A model generated the notes under the pieces. The model was not told the DNA's origin and did no database searches. It saw nothing but the letters and a program-made list of their open reading frames with translations. DNA of 64,000 nt from Hyphomicrobiales bacterium. Lineage in GTDB: Bacteria > Pseudomonadota > Alphaproteobacteria > Rhizobiales > Rhizobiaceae. This document shows positions 16,966 to 26,285 of this stretch, one piece after another (position 1 is the first letter of the stretch; every line of letters starts with the position of its first letter). The translations under genes and the position numbers were made by a program. The stretch is taken from the NCBI GenBank assembly GCA_900473685.1, contig UCNE01000009.1:1-64000 (forward strand). Direction: 5' to 3'.

Positions 16966-18198
16966 ATGGGTATCCGCAAATATGCAGTCATTGGTGCAAT
17001 GGCGCTGGCAGGCGTCTCTATGTTCGGCCTTTCGGCAAAGGCGGAAGACGTGAAGCTCACCGTCTGGTCGCTTGACCGGGACATCCAGCCGGCACCGCAT
17101 CTGGTGGCCGATTTCAACAAGCTCAACAACGGCATCCAGATCGAGTACCGCCAGATCCAGTTCGATGACGTGGTGAGCGAGGCGATGCGCGCTTATTCGA
17201 CCGGCCAGGCGCCGGATATCATTGCTATCGACAACCCCGAGCACGCCCTATTTTCGTCGCGCGGCGCTTTCCTCGATCTGACCGACATGATTTCGAAATC
17301 GACGGTGATCAAGCCGGAAAATTACTTCCCCGGCCCGCTGAAATCGGTTGAATGGGACGGCAAATATTACGGCGTGCCGAAAGCGACGAACACGATCGCG
17401 CTCTACTACAATAAGGACATGTTCAAGGCGAAGGGGCTTGACCCGAACAAGCCGCCGCAGACCTGGGACGAGCTTGTCGAGGATGCGCGGAAGCTGACCG
17501 ACCCGGCGGCAAACGTCTATGGTCTGGCTTTCTCGGCCAAGGCCAATGAAGAAGGCACCTTTCAGTTCCTGCCCTGGGCGCAGATGGGTGGCGGCAGCTA
17601 TGAAAACATCAATTCCGAGGGTGCCGTGAAGGCACTGACCGTCTGGAAGACGATTATGGACGAGAAGCTGGCTTCGCCGGATAGCCTGACCCGTGGCCAG
17701 TGGGATTCGACCGGCACGTTCAACTCCGGCAATGCCGCCATGGCAATCTCCGGTCCGTGGGAACTTGACCGCATGTCGCAGGAAGCGAAATTCGACTGGG
17801 GCGTGGCGCTTTTGCCGGTTCCGCAGGAAGGCGCAGAACGTTCGTCGGCCATGGGCGATTTCAACTGGGCGATCTTCGCCTCGACCAAGCATCCGGAGGA
17901 AGCCTTCAAGGCGCTCGAATATTTCGCCTCGCAGGATGACAAGATGTTCAAGAACTACGGCCAGCTTCCGGCCCGCTCCGACATCTCGATCCCGGAAACC
18001 GGTCATGCGCTGAAGGATGCCGGTCTCAAGGTGTTTCTCGAGCAGCTGAAATACGCCAAGCCGCGCGGCCCGCATCCGGAATGGCCAAAAATCTCCAAGG
18101 CGATCCAGGATGCCATTCAGGCAGCGCTGACCGGCCAGTCGAGCCCGAAGGACGCGCTTGATCAGGCGGCTGAGAAGATCAAGGCTGTGCTGGGCTGA
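16966..18198 (+). CDS. ABC transporter extracellular solute-binding protein (second importer)
   Basis: A 410-residue family-1 sugar-binding protein with a clear signal peptide (1-26, ending LSAKA) and typical mature sequence (TVWSLDRD near the N-terminus, [18 protein letters not shown] in the middle). AAGGAGG lies 5 bases before the ATG. It belongs to the LacI-controlled operon and delivers ligand to the permeases at 18464-20190. It is followed by a 159-bp palindromic repeat rather than directly by the permease gene. Confidence 0.92.
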   Translation: MGIRKYAVIGAMALAGVSMFGLSAKAEDVKLTVWSLDRDIQPAPHLVADFNKLNNGIQIEYRQIQFDDVVSEAMRAYSTGQAPDIIAIDNPEHALFSSRGAFLDLTDMISKSTVIKPENYFPGPLKSVEWDGKYYGVPKATNTIALYYNKDMFKAKGLDPNKPPQTWDELVEDARKLTDPAANVYGLAFSAKANEEGTFQFLPWAQMGGGSYENINSEGAVKALTVWKTIMDEKLASPDSLTRGQWDSTGTFNSGNAAMAISGPWELDRMSQEAKFDWGVALLPVPQEGAERSSAMGDFNWAIFASTKHPEEAFKALEYFASQDDKMFKNYGQLPARSDISIPETGHALKDAGLKVFLEQLKYAKPRGPHPEWPKISKAIQDAIQAALTGQSSPKDALDQAAEKIKAVLG

Positions 18199-18206
18199 TT
18201 TCTGCT

Positions 18207-18365
18207 CCTCTTCTCCCCAGCGGGGAGAAGATGCCCAACGGGCAGATGAGGGGGACGAGGAGCGGCAGCGACGAACGCTTTCGTGAAAGCCATAAGCGAT
18301 TGGCAGTGCGCACCGCCCCCTCATCCGACCCTTCGGGCCACCTTCTCCCCGCTGGGGAGAAGAGG
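18207..18365. repeat. palindromic intergenic repeat, RIME-like
   Basis: Two imperfect inverted arms of about 48-50 bases (18207-18254 and 18316-18365) flank a 61-base centre. Each arm itself contains a near-perfect small palindrome, CTTCTCCCCAGCGGGGAGAAG at the left end and its counterpart at the right. This mosaic of large palindromes between genes matches the rhizobial intergenic mosaic elements (RIME) in style; the exact subfamily was not checked. It lies inside the operon, between the binding-protein and permease genes. Confidence 0.75.
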
Positions 18366-18463
18366 CTTCGCCGATGGCCGGTCGCCATCATCATTTCCTC
18401 CCGGAAGGGGTTGTCTCTCGCGCGAATGCGCCGGGCAGCCCCGTTCGGAGCATCGGAGGCCCC

Positions 18464-19366
18464 ATGAAGAGGCTGCTTTCCAGCATCCGGGATGGCAACG
18501 GTTTCGATATCGTGCTCGTCGCCTTTCCGCTCGGTTTTCTGTTCCTGATGGCGGGTCTGCCGCTGCTCTACAATATCCTGATGAGCTTTCAGGAAGTCGA
18601 TATGTTCAGCCTCGGCACGTTCCTGCGGCCCTTCGTCGGCTTCAAGAACTATCAGGACCTGTTTGCCCAGCCGGAGACATGGCCGATCCTTGGCAATACG
18701 GCGATCTTCGTCATCGGGTCTATTGCCGGCCAATTCCTGATCGGCTTTGGGCTCGCCCTGTTCTTCTGGGTGAATTTCCCTGGGGCTTCCTGGCTGCGTG
18801 GCCTGTTTCTCGTGTCCTGGGTGATGCCCGGTCTCGTCGTCGGTGCCATCTGGAACTGGATCCTGTCGGGCGATTTCGGCGTGTTGAATTTCATGCTGCG
18901 GGAAACCGGCATCATCTCGGGCAACATCTTCTGGCGCTCCGATCCGAACTATTCGCTCTATGCCGTCATCATCGCCAATGTCTGGCTGGGCACAGCCTTC
19001 AACATGATCCTTTTGTCGGTTGGTCTGGCCAGCATTCCCGGCGATCTTTATGAAGCCGCCGAACTTGACGGTGCCAATGCCTGGCAGCGGTTCTGGACGA
19101 TCACCCTGCCGATGATGCGCTCGACCATCGGCGCGATCATATCGCTCGGCCTGATCTTCACGCTGCAGCAATTTGACCTTTTTGCCGCCATCACCTCCGG
19201 CGGGCCGAACAATTCGTCCAACGTTACGCAATACTGGGCCTGGGACCTGTCGTTCAGGCAGTATGACTTTGCCAAGGGCGCGACGATCTCGGTCATCATG
19301 ATCGTCTTCGTGATGTTTGCCTCGGTCGTCTATGTTCGCTCCACACGGCATGAGGTGCGCGGATGA
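18464..19366 (+). CDS. sugar ABC transporter permease (second importer, first subunit)
   Basis: A 300-residue inner-membrane protein with six predicted spans and the EAA loop (YEAAELDGANAWQRFW). The start at 18464 is supported by GGAGG 5 bases upstream; the open frame extends further upstream into the palindromic repeat but lacks a good start there. It overlaps the next permease gene by 4 bases. Confidence 0.92.
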   Translation: MKRLLSSIRDGNGFDIVLVAFPLGFLFLMAGLPLLYNILMSFQEVDMFSLGTFLRPFVGFKNYQDLFAQPETWPILGNTAIFVIGSIAGQFLIGFGLALFFWVNFPGASWLRGLFLVSWVMPGLVVGAIWNWILSGDFGVLNFMLRETGIISGNIFWRSDPNYSLYAVIIANVWLGTAFNMILLSVGLASIPGDLYEAAELDGANAWQRFWTITLPMMRSTIGAIISLGLIFTLQQFDLFAAITSGGPNNSSNVTQYWAWDLSFRQYDFAKGATISVIMIVFVMFASVVYVRSTRHEVRG

Positions 19367-20190
19367 GTGACACCAACCGCAATCGGCTGATGCTCGTCAT
19401 CGCCCTCATCATGGCGGCGATCTATCTGTTTCCGCTCTACTGGATGTACATCACCGCACTCAAAAGCGGCTCGGAGATGTTTGCCACGCCGCCGAGCTTC
19501 TGGCCGTCGGAGCCGCAATGGGCCACCTATGCCTTTGTCTGGGAAAGCCGGGGCATGGGCCGCTATCTGTGGAACTCGCTGGTCATCGCCTTCGGCTCGG
19601 TCACCCTGATCACCGTGCTCGGTGTCGGCTGTGCCTATGTACTGGCGCGGTACCGCAATGTCTGGGTCGATATCGGCCTGTTCCTGATCCTGATGCTGCA
19701 GGTCCTACCGGCATCGCTGATGATCACGCCGATCTTCGTCGGTTTCTCGCAGTTGGGAATGCTGAATTATCCGCGCCTGGCGGTGATCATCGCCATTGCC
19801 GCCAAAAGCATGCCGTTCTTCGTCGTGCTGGTGCGCGCCACCTTCATGGCGGTGCCGCAGGAACTGGAAGAAGCAGCCCTTGTTGACGGCAATTCGCGGG
19901 TCGGTGCGTTCTTCAATATCGTCCTGCCGCTGGCCCGCAACGGCATTCTCGTCAGCGCCATCCTGATCTTCATGCAGGCCTTCGGCGAGTTCGTCTATTC
20001 GAAATCGATCATCCAGGCGGTGGAACTGCAGCCCGCCAGTGTTGGCCTCAACTCGTTCATGGGGCCGAACACCAATGAATGGAACAACATCATGGCCTAT
20101 GCCACGATCTATGTGACCCCCATTCTCGCCATCTTCGTGCTGCTGCAGCGGCGCATCGTCTCCGGCCTTACTTCGGGAGCCATCAAATGA
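19363..20190 (+). CDS. sugar ABC transporter permease (second importer, second subunit)
   Basis: A 275-residue CUT1 permease with six membrane segments and the EAA loop (ELEEAALVDGNSRVGAFF). ATGA overlaps join it to both neighbours, so the two permeases and the ATPase are made as a unit. It pairs with the preceding permease to form the channel. Confidence 0.92.
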   Translation: MSDTNRNRLMLVIALIMAAIYLFPLYWMYITALKSGSEMFATPPSFWPSEPQWATYAFVWESRGMGRYLWNSLVIAFGSVTLITVLGVGCAYVLARYRNVWVDIGLFLILMLQVLPASLMITPIFVGFSQLGMLNYPRLAVIIAIAAKSMPFFVVLVRATFMAVPQELEEAALVDGNSRVGAFFNIVLPLARNGILVSAILIFMQAFGEFVYSKSIIQAVELQPASVGLNSFMGPNTNEWNNIMAYATIYVTPILAIFVLLQRRIVSGLTSGAIK

Positions 20191-21254
20191 CCAAGCAGAT
20201 CGAGCTCTCGGGCGTCAACAAATATTACGGCGCTTTCCATGCCCTGAAGAACATCGAACTCAGCATTGAAAAGGGCAGCTTCGTCGCGCTTGTCGGTCCG
20301 TCCGGCTGCGGCAAGTCCACGCTGCTGCGCTCACTCGCCGGGCTGGAAAGCATCTCGACGGGCGATCTGAAAATCGCCGGTGAGCTGATGAACAACGTGC
20401 CGCCGCGCAAGCGCGATATTGCCATGGTGTTCCAGTCCTACGCGCTTTATCCGCATATGACGGTGGAGCAGAACCTCACCTACAGCCTGCGTATCCGTGG
20501 AGTTCCAAAAGCTGAAGCCAAGAAGGCGGCGGAAGAGGTTGCGGCCACAACCGGGCTTTCTCAGCTTCTCGGCCGCTATCCGCGCGAGCTTTCCGGCGGC
20601 CAGCGCCAGCGTGTCGCCATGAGCCGCGCGATCATCCGCCACCCCAAGGCGTTTCTCTTCGACGAGCCGCTTTCCAACCTCGATGCGGCGCTGCGTGTTC
20701 ATATGCGCAAGGAAATCCGCACTCTGCATGACCGGCTCGGTGCAACGTCCGTCTACGTGACGCATGACCAGATCGAGGCGATGACCATGGCCGATCATGT
20801 CGTGGTGATGAAGGATGGCGTCATTGAGCAACAGGGCGCGCCACTCGAACTTTACGACCGGCCAGCCAACAAGTTTGTTGCCGGTTTCATCGGTTCACCG
20901 GCGATGAATTTCGTGCCTGCTGTTGTCGGCGAGGATGGCCGTTCGCTGGCGGTCGATGTCGGCGAGAAGCAGACCATCACGCTCGACCAGCAGCTACAGC
21001 CGGGGCGCAGGGTGACGGCGGGGCTGAGGCCTGAACATCTGCATTTCGTTGAGCCGGGGCAGGGTGTTTTCCGCCTGCCGGTCGGCATTGTCGAAAGCAC
21101 CGGCTCGGCGACTTACATCACGACAGCCACTGCGGCGGAGGTGACGATTGTTGAAACGGCGCGCAGACCGGTGAAGACCGGCGATATCATCGATGTGTCG
21201 ATCCGTCCCGCCGACGTACATGTGTTTGATGGCGAGACCGGATTGCGGGTGTGA
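20187..21254 (+). CDS. sugar ABC transporter ATP-binding protein (MalK/UgpC type)
   Basis: A 355-residue ATPase with Walker A GPSGCGKST, signature LSGGQRQR, Walker B FLFDEPLSNLD, H loop YVTHDQIEAM and a C-terminal TOBE regulatory domain (about 240-355). All motifs are canonical and there is only one such gene in this importer, so it should act as a homodimer. It is the last gene of the LacI-controlled operon; no obvious terminator separates it from modE 77 bases on. Confidence 0.93.
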   Translation: MTKQIELSGVNKYYGAFHALKNIELSIEKGSFVALVGPSGCGKSTLLRSLAGLESISTGDLKIAGELMNNVPPRKRDIAMVFQSYALYPHMTVEQNLTYSLRIRGVPKAEAKKAAEEVAATTGLSQLLGRYPRELSGGQRQRVAMSRAIIRHPKAFLFDEPLSNLDAALRVHMRKEIRTLHDRLGATSVYVTHDQIEAMTMADHVVVMKDGVIEQQGAPLELYDRPANKFVAGFIGSPAMNFVPAVVGEDGRSLAVDVGEKQTITLDQQLQPGRRVTAGLRPEHLHFVEPGQGVFRLPVGIVESTGSATYITTATAAEVTIVETARRPVKTGDIIDVSIRPADVHVFDGETGLRV

Positions 21255-21331
21255 GGGCAGCCATTCCAAAGTGACGGCAACGCTATACATCGGCAGGCCG
21301 GCGCGATAATCTCTCGCCGATCAGCCAAGGT

Positions 21332-21739
21332 ATGCAGAACCGCATGACACAGACAAAATCCAGCAGTCTCCACCCTGTTTTGCGGGTCGATTTTCCACAT
21401 GCCGAACGGCTGGGGCGGGGCAAGATCGAACTGCTCGAGCATATCCGCGAGACCGGCTCGATCTCCGCTGCGAGCCGGGCCATGGATATGTCCTACCGGC
21501 GGGCCTGGCTTTTGGTGAGCGCGCTCAACAGCATGTTCAGGCAAGAGGCGGTGGAATCGCAGCGCGGTGGAAAACAGGGCGGCGGCGCGGTTTTGACGCC
21601 TTTCGGTGAGGAACTGATCCGTCAGTTCCGCGCGATGGAGGAGAAGGCACAGGCGGCGCTGGCATCGGAACTGGCCTGGCTGCAGGACAATCTCAGCGCC
21701 AGCGCGCCGGCGGTCAGAGATCCAGAGCCACGCTCTTGA
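21332..21739 (+). CDS. modE: single-domain ModE-like molybdenum regulator
   Basis: A 135-residue winged-helix protein like the N-terminal half of ModE: KIELLEHIRETGSISAASRA (about 31-50) is the DNA-reading helix-turn-helix and MSYRRAWLLVSALN the recognition segment. It lacks the C-terminal molybdate-binding Mop/TOBE domains. One-domain ModE proteins are known in Agrobacterium. It is convergent with modC, overlapping by 26 bases at the 3' ends, and a palindrome of the right type precedes modA. Start codons at 21332 and 21344 are both possible; neither has an ideal ribosome site. Confidence 0.85.
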   Translation: MQNRMTQTKSSSLHPVLRVDFPHAERLGRGKIELLEHIRETGSISAASRAMDMSYRRAWLLVSALNSMFRQEAVESQRGGKQGGGAVLTPFGEELIRQFRAMEEKAQAALASELAWLQDNLSASAPAVRDPEPRS

Positions 21740-22781
21740 TGATCGCGTAAACCGGCTTGCCGGGATTGAGCCCGAGCATGTCGCGGGACAGCACCGTCAC
21801 ACGCGAGATGATCGTCACACCATCGCAATCCAGCCGTACATCGACCATGCCCTGCGCCGGTTCGCCGATCTCGATGATCATGGCATGCAGAATGTTGAGC
21901 GCACTCAGCCCTTCTGGCCGGCTGGTTGCCAGCATGACGTCGCGGGCGGCAATCTGCAGCCGGACGTGTTTGCCAATGGGGACATTCAACTGCGGCACGC
22001 GGATTTCGACATTTTCGGCCTTGATGACCGTGATCTGGTGTTCCATGTCCGTCGTCTCGACGGTGCCGTCGATGACGGCACGGGCCTCGCGGCGGTCGAT
22101 GGTCGAGGAGGGCTGGCTGAGAATGGTTGCCGCATCGCCGGACGCGCTGATGCGGCCGTTTTCCAGGATGATGACCTTTGTCGCCAGCCGGGCGACCTCG
22201 GCGACCGAGTGGCTGACATAGATGATCGGAATATCCGCTTCATCCCGCAGCCGCTCCAGATAGGGCAGGATTTCGGCCTTGCGCTCCTCGTCGAGCGCGG
22301 CCATGGGCTCGTCCATCAGCAACAGCCGTGGGTTAGATAACAACGCCCGGCCGATGGCGATACGCTGCTTTTCGCCGCCGGAGAGATTGGCAGGTGCGCG
22401 GTCCAGCAGGGCACCAACGCCGAGCAGGTCGACGACCCGGTTGAAATCTGCTGCCCCCTGGCTATGACGGGCAAACCACCGGCCATAGCCGAGATTACGC
22501 CGCACGCTCAGGTGCGGAAACAGTCGTGCCTCCTGAAAGACGTAACCGAAGCGGCGTTTATGCGCGGGCACGAAAACCCGCTTGTCATCGTCGAAAAGAA
22601 CGTCCCCGTTAAAGGAAAGACGCCCGCCGCCCGGCCGCATCAGCCCAGCAATGATATTGATCAGCGATGTCTTGCCGGAACCCGAGCGGCCGAAGAGGGC
22701 GGTGACGCCCTTGTCTGCTGTGAAGGCGGCTTCAACGGAAAATGCGCCGAGCTGATGGCGGATATCGACCTTGAGGCTCAT
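21714..22781 (-). CDS. modC: molybdate ABC transporter ATP-binding protein ModC
   Basis: A 355-residue ATPase with Walker A FGRSGSGKTSL, signature LSGGEKQR and Walker B LLMDEPMAALD. The region after about residue 285 is a Mop/TOBE domain that binds molybdate in ModC proteins, consistent with the length. It overlaps modB by 4 bases and energises molybdate import through ModB. Confidence 0.95.
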   Translation of the reverse strand: MSLKVDIRHQLGAFSVEAAFTADKGVTALFGRSGSGKTSLINIIAGLMRPGGGRLSFNGDVLFDDDKRVFVPAHKRRFGYVFQEARLFPHLSVRRNLGYGRWFARHSQGAADFNRVVDLLGVGALLDRAPANLSGGEKQRIAIGRALLSNPRLLLMDEPMAALDEERKAEILPYLERLRDEADIPIIYVSHSVAEVARLATKVIILENGRISASGDAATILSQPSSTIDRREARAVIDGTVETTDMEHQITVIKAENVEIRVPQLNVPIGKHVRLQIAARDVMLATSRPEGLSALNILHAMIIEIGEPAQGMVDVRLDCDGVTIISRVTVLSRDMLGLNPGKPVYAIIKSVALDL

Positions 22782-23479
22782 GCGGTATACATTTTCTTCG
22801 CGGCAAGATTTGCCAGGATTTCGGACACGATCAGCGCGGCCATCGAAATGACAATGGAAATAAGGGTCAGACGAAACGCACCGGCGTCGCCACCGGGGAC
22901 CTGGGTGAACGTGTAGATCGCCGCTGAAAGGGTCTGGGTTTCACCGGGAATATTGGAGACGAACGTAATTGTCGCGCCGAATTCGCCCATCGCCTTGGCA
23001 AAGGCGAGCACCATGCCTGCGATGATGCCCGGCAGCACCAGTGGCAGGGTAACGGTCAGGAACACCCAGAAGGGTCCGGCGCCCAGCGTCGATGCGGCCT
23101 GTTCCAACCGTCGGTCAACGGCTTCGATCGACAGCCGAATGCTGCGCACCATCAGCGGGAAGGCCATCACGCCGCAGGCAAGGGCAGCGCCTGTCCAGCG
23201 GAAGGAAAAGACGATGCCGGTGTATTCGGCGAGAAATGCGCCGATCGGGCCACGTTTGCCGAATAGGACGAGAAGGAGAAAGCCGGTAACGACCGGCGGC
23301 AGGATTAGCGGAAGATGGACCACGCCGTTGAGGATGGATTTACCCCAGAAACGCCGGCGCGCCAGAAGCATGGCAATGGCAATGGCGAAGGGCAGGCTGA
23401 CGATCATTGCGACCAGGGATACGCGCAGGCTGAGGCGGATCGCCGTCCATTCCGCCTCGCTTAAAGTCAACCAATCCAA
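22778..23479 (-). CDS. modB: molybdate ABC transporter permease ModB
   Basis: A 233-residue inner-membrane permease with about five membrane segments and the ModB-type cytoplasmic loop around TLGAGPFWVFLTVTLPLVLPG. It follows modA after 88 bases and overlaps modC, the standard modABC order. Confidence 0.95.
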   Translation of the reverse strand: MDWLTLSEAEWTAIRLSLRVSLVAMIVSLPFAIAIAMLLARRRFWGKSILNGVVHLPLILPPVVTGFLLLVLFGKRGPIGAFLAEYTGIVFSFRWTGAALACGVMAFPLMVRSIRLSIEAVDRRLEQAASTLGAGPFWVFLTVTLPLVLPGIIAGMVLAFAKAMGEFGATITFVSNIPGETQTLSAAIYTFTQVPGGDAGAFRLTLISIVISMAALIVSEILANLAAKKMYTA

Positions 23480-23567
23480 ATGCGCGTGCTCCGTCCCTGA
23501 CGGTCAGACGATATGCGCTCCGTCCATTCGCGAATAGAGCGCATTGAAGTCTTATTTCCTGTCTGTC

Positions 23568-24362
23568 TTACTTTAGAACCGTAAAGCCTTGGGCCTCGAA
23601 CAGTGCGGCGGCCTTGGCAGACTTGACGAAGTCGACATAGGCGGCTGCGTCCGGGTTCTTGCTGTCGGTAGTGATCGCGATCGGATAAACGACCGGCGGA
23701 TGGCTATCTTCCGGGAAAGTGCCGGCGATCGTCACATCTTTGTCGGCAGCGGCATCCGTCTGGTAGACGATGCCGTAGGGTGCTTCACCCTTGGAGACGA
23801 GCAGAAGGGCTGCGCGGACGTTTTCAGCACCAGCCACATTCTTTTCGACGGAAGACCAGATGCCGAGCTTCTCAAGTGCTGCCTTGCCGTACTTGCCGGC
23901 CGGAACGGAATCGACAGCGCCCATGGCAAGCTTTTCGTCGCCGAGAAGAGCCTTCAAATCCAGTCCCTGCTTGATATCCACCGGAGCCGCGTCCTTCTTG
24001 CCGGTGACCAGAACGATGCGGTTGCCGAGCAGGTTGGCGCGAGTATCGTCCTTGATCAGCTTCTTTTCGGCGACGTAATCCATCCAGGCAAGATCGGCAG
24101 AGATGAAGACGTCGGCCGGTGCGCCGGATTCGATCTGCTTGGCGAGCGCCGAGCTTGCCGCATAGGAAACGGTGGTTTCCTTGCCTGATTCCTTCTTCCA
24201 TTCGGCATCGATGGCATCGAGTGCGTTCTTGAGGCTTGCTGCGGCAAAAACGGTGACCTTTTCGGCTGCACGTGCAGGCTGGGCAAGCGCCGCGCCACCG
24301 ATCCAGAGTGCGACGGCTGCAGTTCCGAGAAATTTCAGCAAGGTACGACGTTCAGTGCGCAT
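23568..24362 (-). CDS. modA: molybdate-binding periplasmic protein ModA
   Basis: A 264-residue binding protein with the ModA pattern: VFAAASLKNALDAI at the mature N-terminus (Ser for molybdate), SYAASSALAKQIESGAPADVF and the GYGIVYQTDA-like segment. The signal region (about 1-33) begins ERRTLLKF, which resembles a twin-arginine motif but may equally be a Sec signal. The start at 24362 has GGGGA 4 bases upstream; a start 12 bases earlier is possible. It is the first gene of modABC and lies just below a ModE-type palindrome. Confidence 0.95.
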   Translation of the reverse strand: MRTERRTLLKFLGTAAVALWIGGAALAQPARAAEKVTVFAAASLKNALDAIDAEWKKESGKETTVSYAASSALAKQIESGAPADVFISADLAWMDYVAEKKLIKDDTRANLLGNRIVLVTGKKDAAPVDIKQGLDLKALLGDEKLAMGAVDSVPAGKYGKAALEKLGIWSSVEKNVAGAENVRAALLLVSKGEAPYGIVYQTDAAADKDVTIAGTFPEDSHPPVVYPIAITTDSKNPDAAAYVDFVKSAKAAALFEAQGFTVLK

Positions 24363-24381
24363 GCGGTTCCCCATTTGGTTT

Positions 24382-24405
24382 CGAGATATCCATTTAGATA
24401 TAACG
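24382..24405. promoter_or_regulatory. candidate Mo-box (ModE operator) upstream of modA
   Basis: Read on the minus strand, CGTTATATC and GATATCTCG form an inverted repeat separated by six bases. The core ATATC/GATAT is exact and the outer CG pairs match. It lies 20 bases upstream of the modA start, so binding of ModE would block transcription. The assignment rests on symmetry, position and the nearby modE gene. Confidence 0.7.
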
Positions 24406-24551
24406 GTATAATCTGCTTGGCCAGCGTTATGTTTGTCAAAATATATTGAAACTCATTCGCACAGGCCTGCAGCGCGCGGCTTGCTATCGATGCGGCGGAA
24501 GTTAAATTCGGCGACACAAGATTGACCGGAATGGAACAGGGCGGGGATGCG

Positions 24552-25253
24552 ATGGAATCGAGTGTGAAGATCGAGGAGAGCTGGAAGGCAGCTCTGAGCG
24601 CGGAATTTTCCAGCCCCTACATGGCCAGCCTGAAGACATTTCTGCTGGAGGAGAAAAACAGCGGCAAGCAGATTTTTCCCAGAGGGTCGGAGTATTTTCG
24701 CGCACTGGACCTGACGCCGCTCGACAAGGTGCGCGTCGTCATTCTCGGGCAGGACCCCTATCATGGCGAAGGGCAGGCGCATGGGCTGTCGTTCAGCGTC
24801 AAGCCGGGCGTGCGCTCGCCGCCGTCACTGGTGAACATCTACAAGGAACTGCTCGGCGATCTCGGCATTCCTCCGGCCCGCCACGGCTTTCTCGAAAGCT
24901 GGGCGCGGCAGGGCGTGCTGCTGCTCAACAGCGTGCTGACGGTCGAGCGGGCGATGGCGGCATCGCATCAGGGCAAGGGTTGGGAGAAGTTCACCGATGC
25001 AATCATCCGGGCGGTCAACGATCAGGAGCACCCCGTGGTCTTCATCCTCTGGGGGGCCTATGCGCAGAAAAAGGCAGCCTTCGTCGACCAGTCGCGCCAT
25101 CTGGTGATCCGCTCGACACATCCGTCGCCGCTTTCGGCCCATAATGGCTTTTTCGGCACAAAGCCTTTTTCCAGAGCCAATGATTTTCTGGTCTCGAAAG
25201 GCCGCCAGCCGATCGAGTGGGCTCTGCCGGAAAATCCGGACGTTCCGGCTTAG
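24552..25253 (+). CDS. ung: uracil-DNA glycosylase, family 1
   Basis: A 233-residue base-excision enzyme that removes uracil from DNA. The catalytic Asp is residue 68 in [13 protein letters not shown], and the DNA-intercalation loop [13 protein letters not shown] is present near 193. Length and motifs match family 1 throughout. The start at 24552 (MESSVK) follows GCGGGGA; in-frame starts at 24531 and 24522 would add 7-10 residues. Its stop overlaps by 3-4 bases the stop of the convergent transporter gene. Confidence 0.95.
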   Translation: MESSVKIEESWKAALSAEFSSPYMASLKTFLLEEKNSGKQIFPRGSEYFRALDLTPLDKVRVVILGQDPYHGEGQAHGLSFSVKPGVRSPPSLVNIYKELLGDLGIPPARHGFLESWARQGVLLLNSVLTVERAMAASHQGKGWEKFTDAIIRAVNDQEHPVVFILWGAYAQKKAAFVDQSRHLVIRSTHPSPLSAHNGFFGTKPFSRANDFLVSKGRQPIEWALPENPDVPA

Positions 25254-26170
25254 GTCAGTGTCTGGGAGGAGGGTGGTTCGGGATTCTTGGCATTGCGGCG
25301 GGCAACGATGCTTTCGCGCCAGACGGTGAAAATGCCAGCGCAGACGACGATCACCGACCCGAGGATCATGTTGAGGTTCAGCGTTTCGCCGAAGATGGAA
25401 ACACCGATGATCGAGGCGAAAACCAGCTGCAGATAGGTTAGCGGTTGGACCTCGGACGCGTCGAGCAACTCATAGGCCTTGATCAGGAAGAAATGGCTGG
25501 TCGTTCCGGTGATGCACAAGAGCAGCATCCAGGCCCAGTCCTGCGGCGCAAGTGTCGTCCAGTAGAATGGTCCGATCAGCGTAATCGCAACGGCACCGGC
25601 GATGCCGGTATAGAAAAAGCTGGTGATCGAGCTATCGTCGCGGCTGACCAGCCGGGTCGAAATCACATAGATCGCAAAGATCAGCGCCGATGAGATCGGG
25701 ATCAGGAAGTTGATGTCGAAGCTGCTGTCGTCCGGTTTCAGGATCAGCAGAACGCCAAGCAGCCCGACGATGATTGCCGTCCAGCGCCGCCAGCCGACGC
25801 GTTCGCCCAGGAGCGGCATGGAAAGCAGTGCCACGAAAAGCGGGCCGGACGAAAAGATTGCCTGCGAATGGGCAAGGCCGACCCGCGAGAACGAGATGAT
25901 GACGATGACGATCTGTCCGACCAGCAGGATGCCGCGCAGGATCTGCAGCACCGGGCGTTTTGTCCTTGCGGTGACCGCAAGGCCGCCGCGCGAACGGGCT
26001 GCCAGCGCGATCGCAAACGCAGCAAAGGCCCAATAGCGGATCATGGTGATGAAAACGGGAGGGTAGAGACTGCCCAGATGCTTGGAAATCGCGTCCTGTA
26101 TCGAGAAGATAACAAGGGCAAGCAGGACGAAAATATAGCCGGTGCGCTTCGAGGTCATGCCAACGGTCAT
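25250..26170 (-). CDS. DMT superfamily (EamA) transporter
   Basis: A protein of about 306 residues with ten predicted membrane segments in two EamA repeats (about 10-145 and 155-295), typical of drug/metabolite exporters. The C-terminal tail is short and basic. Substrate unknown. Starts at 26170 or 26158 are equally plausible. It is convergent with ung. Confidence 0.88.
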   Translation of the reverse strand: MTVGMTSKRTGYIFVLLALVIFSIQDAISKHLGSLYPPVFITMIRYWAFAAFAIALAARSRGGLAVTARTKRPVLQILRGILLVGQIVIVIISFSRVGLAHSQAIFSSGPLFVALLSMPLLGERVGWRRWTAIIVGLLGVLLILKPDDSSFDINFLIPISSALIFAIYVISTRLVSRDDSSITSFFYTGIAGAVAITLIGPFYWTTLAPQDWAWMLLLCITGTTSHFFLIKAYELLDASEVQPLTYLQLVFASIIGVSIFGETLNLNMILGSVIVVCAGIFTVWRESIVARRNAKNPEPPSSQTLT

Positions 26171-26242
26171 ACACCGGCGGTGCCGGAAGCAGCCACGCGA
26201 TTTTCGCGGTGCAGCAATGTTTGTTTGAAACCGGCACTTTCC

Positions 26243-26277
26243 GGCAACACGGCGATAATCGGCACCGCCGTGTTGCC
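26243..26277. terminator. stem-loop between the secretion pair and the DMT transporter gene
   Basis: A perfect 12-bp inverted repeat, GGCAACACGGCG (26243-26254) and CGCCGTGTTGCC (26266-26277), with an 11-base loop. It lies 8 bases beyond the stop of the adaptor gene on the minus strand. There is no T tract, so it may end transcription weakly or protect the 3' end. Confidence 0.55.
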
Positions 26278-26285
26278 TGTCTGAA

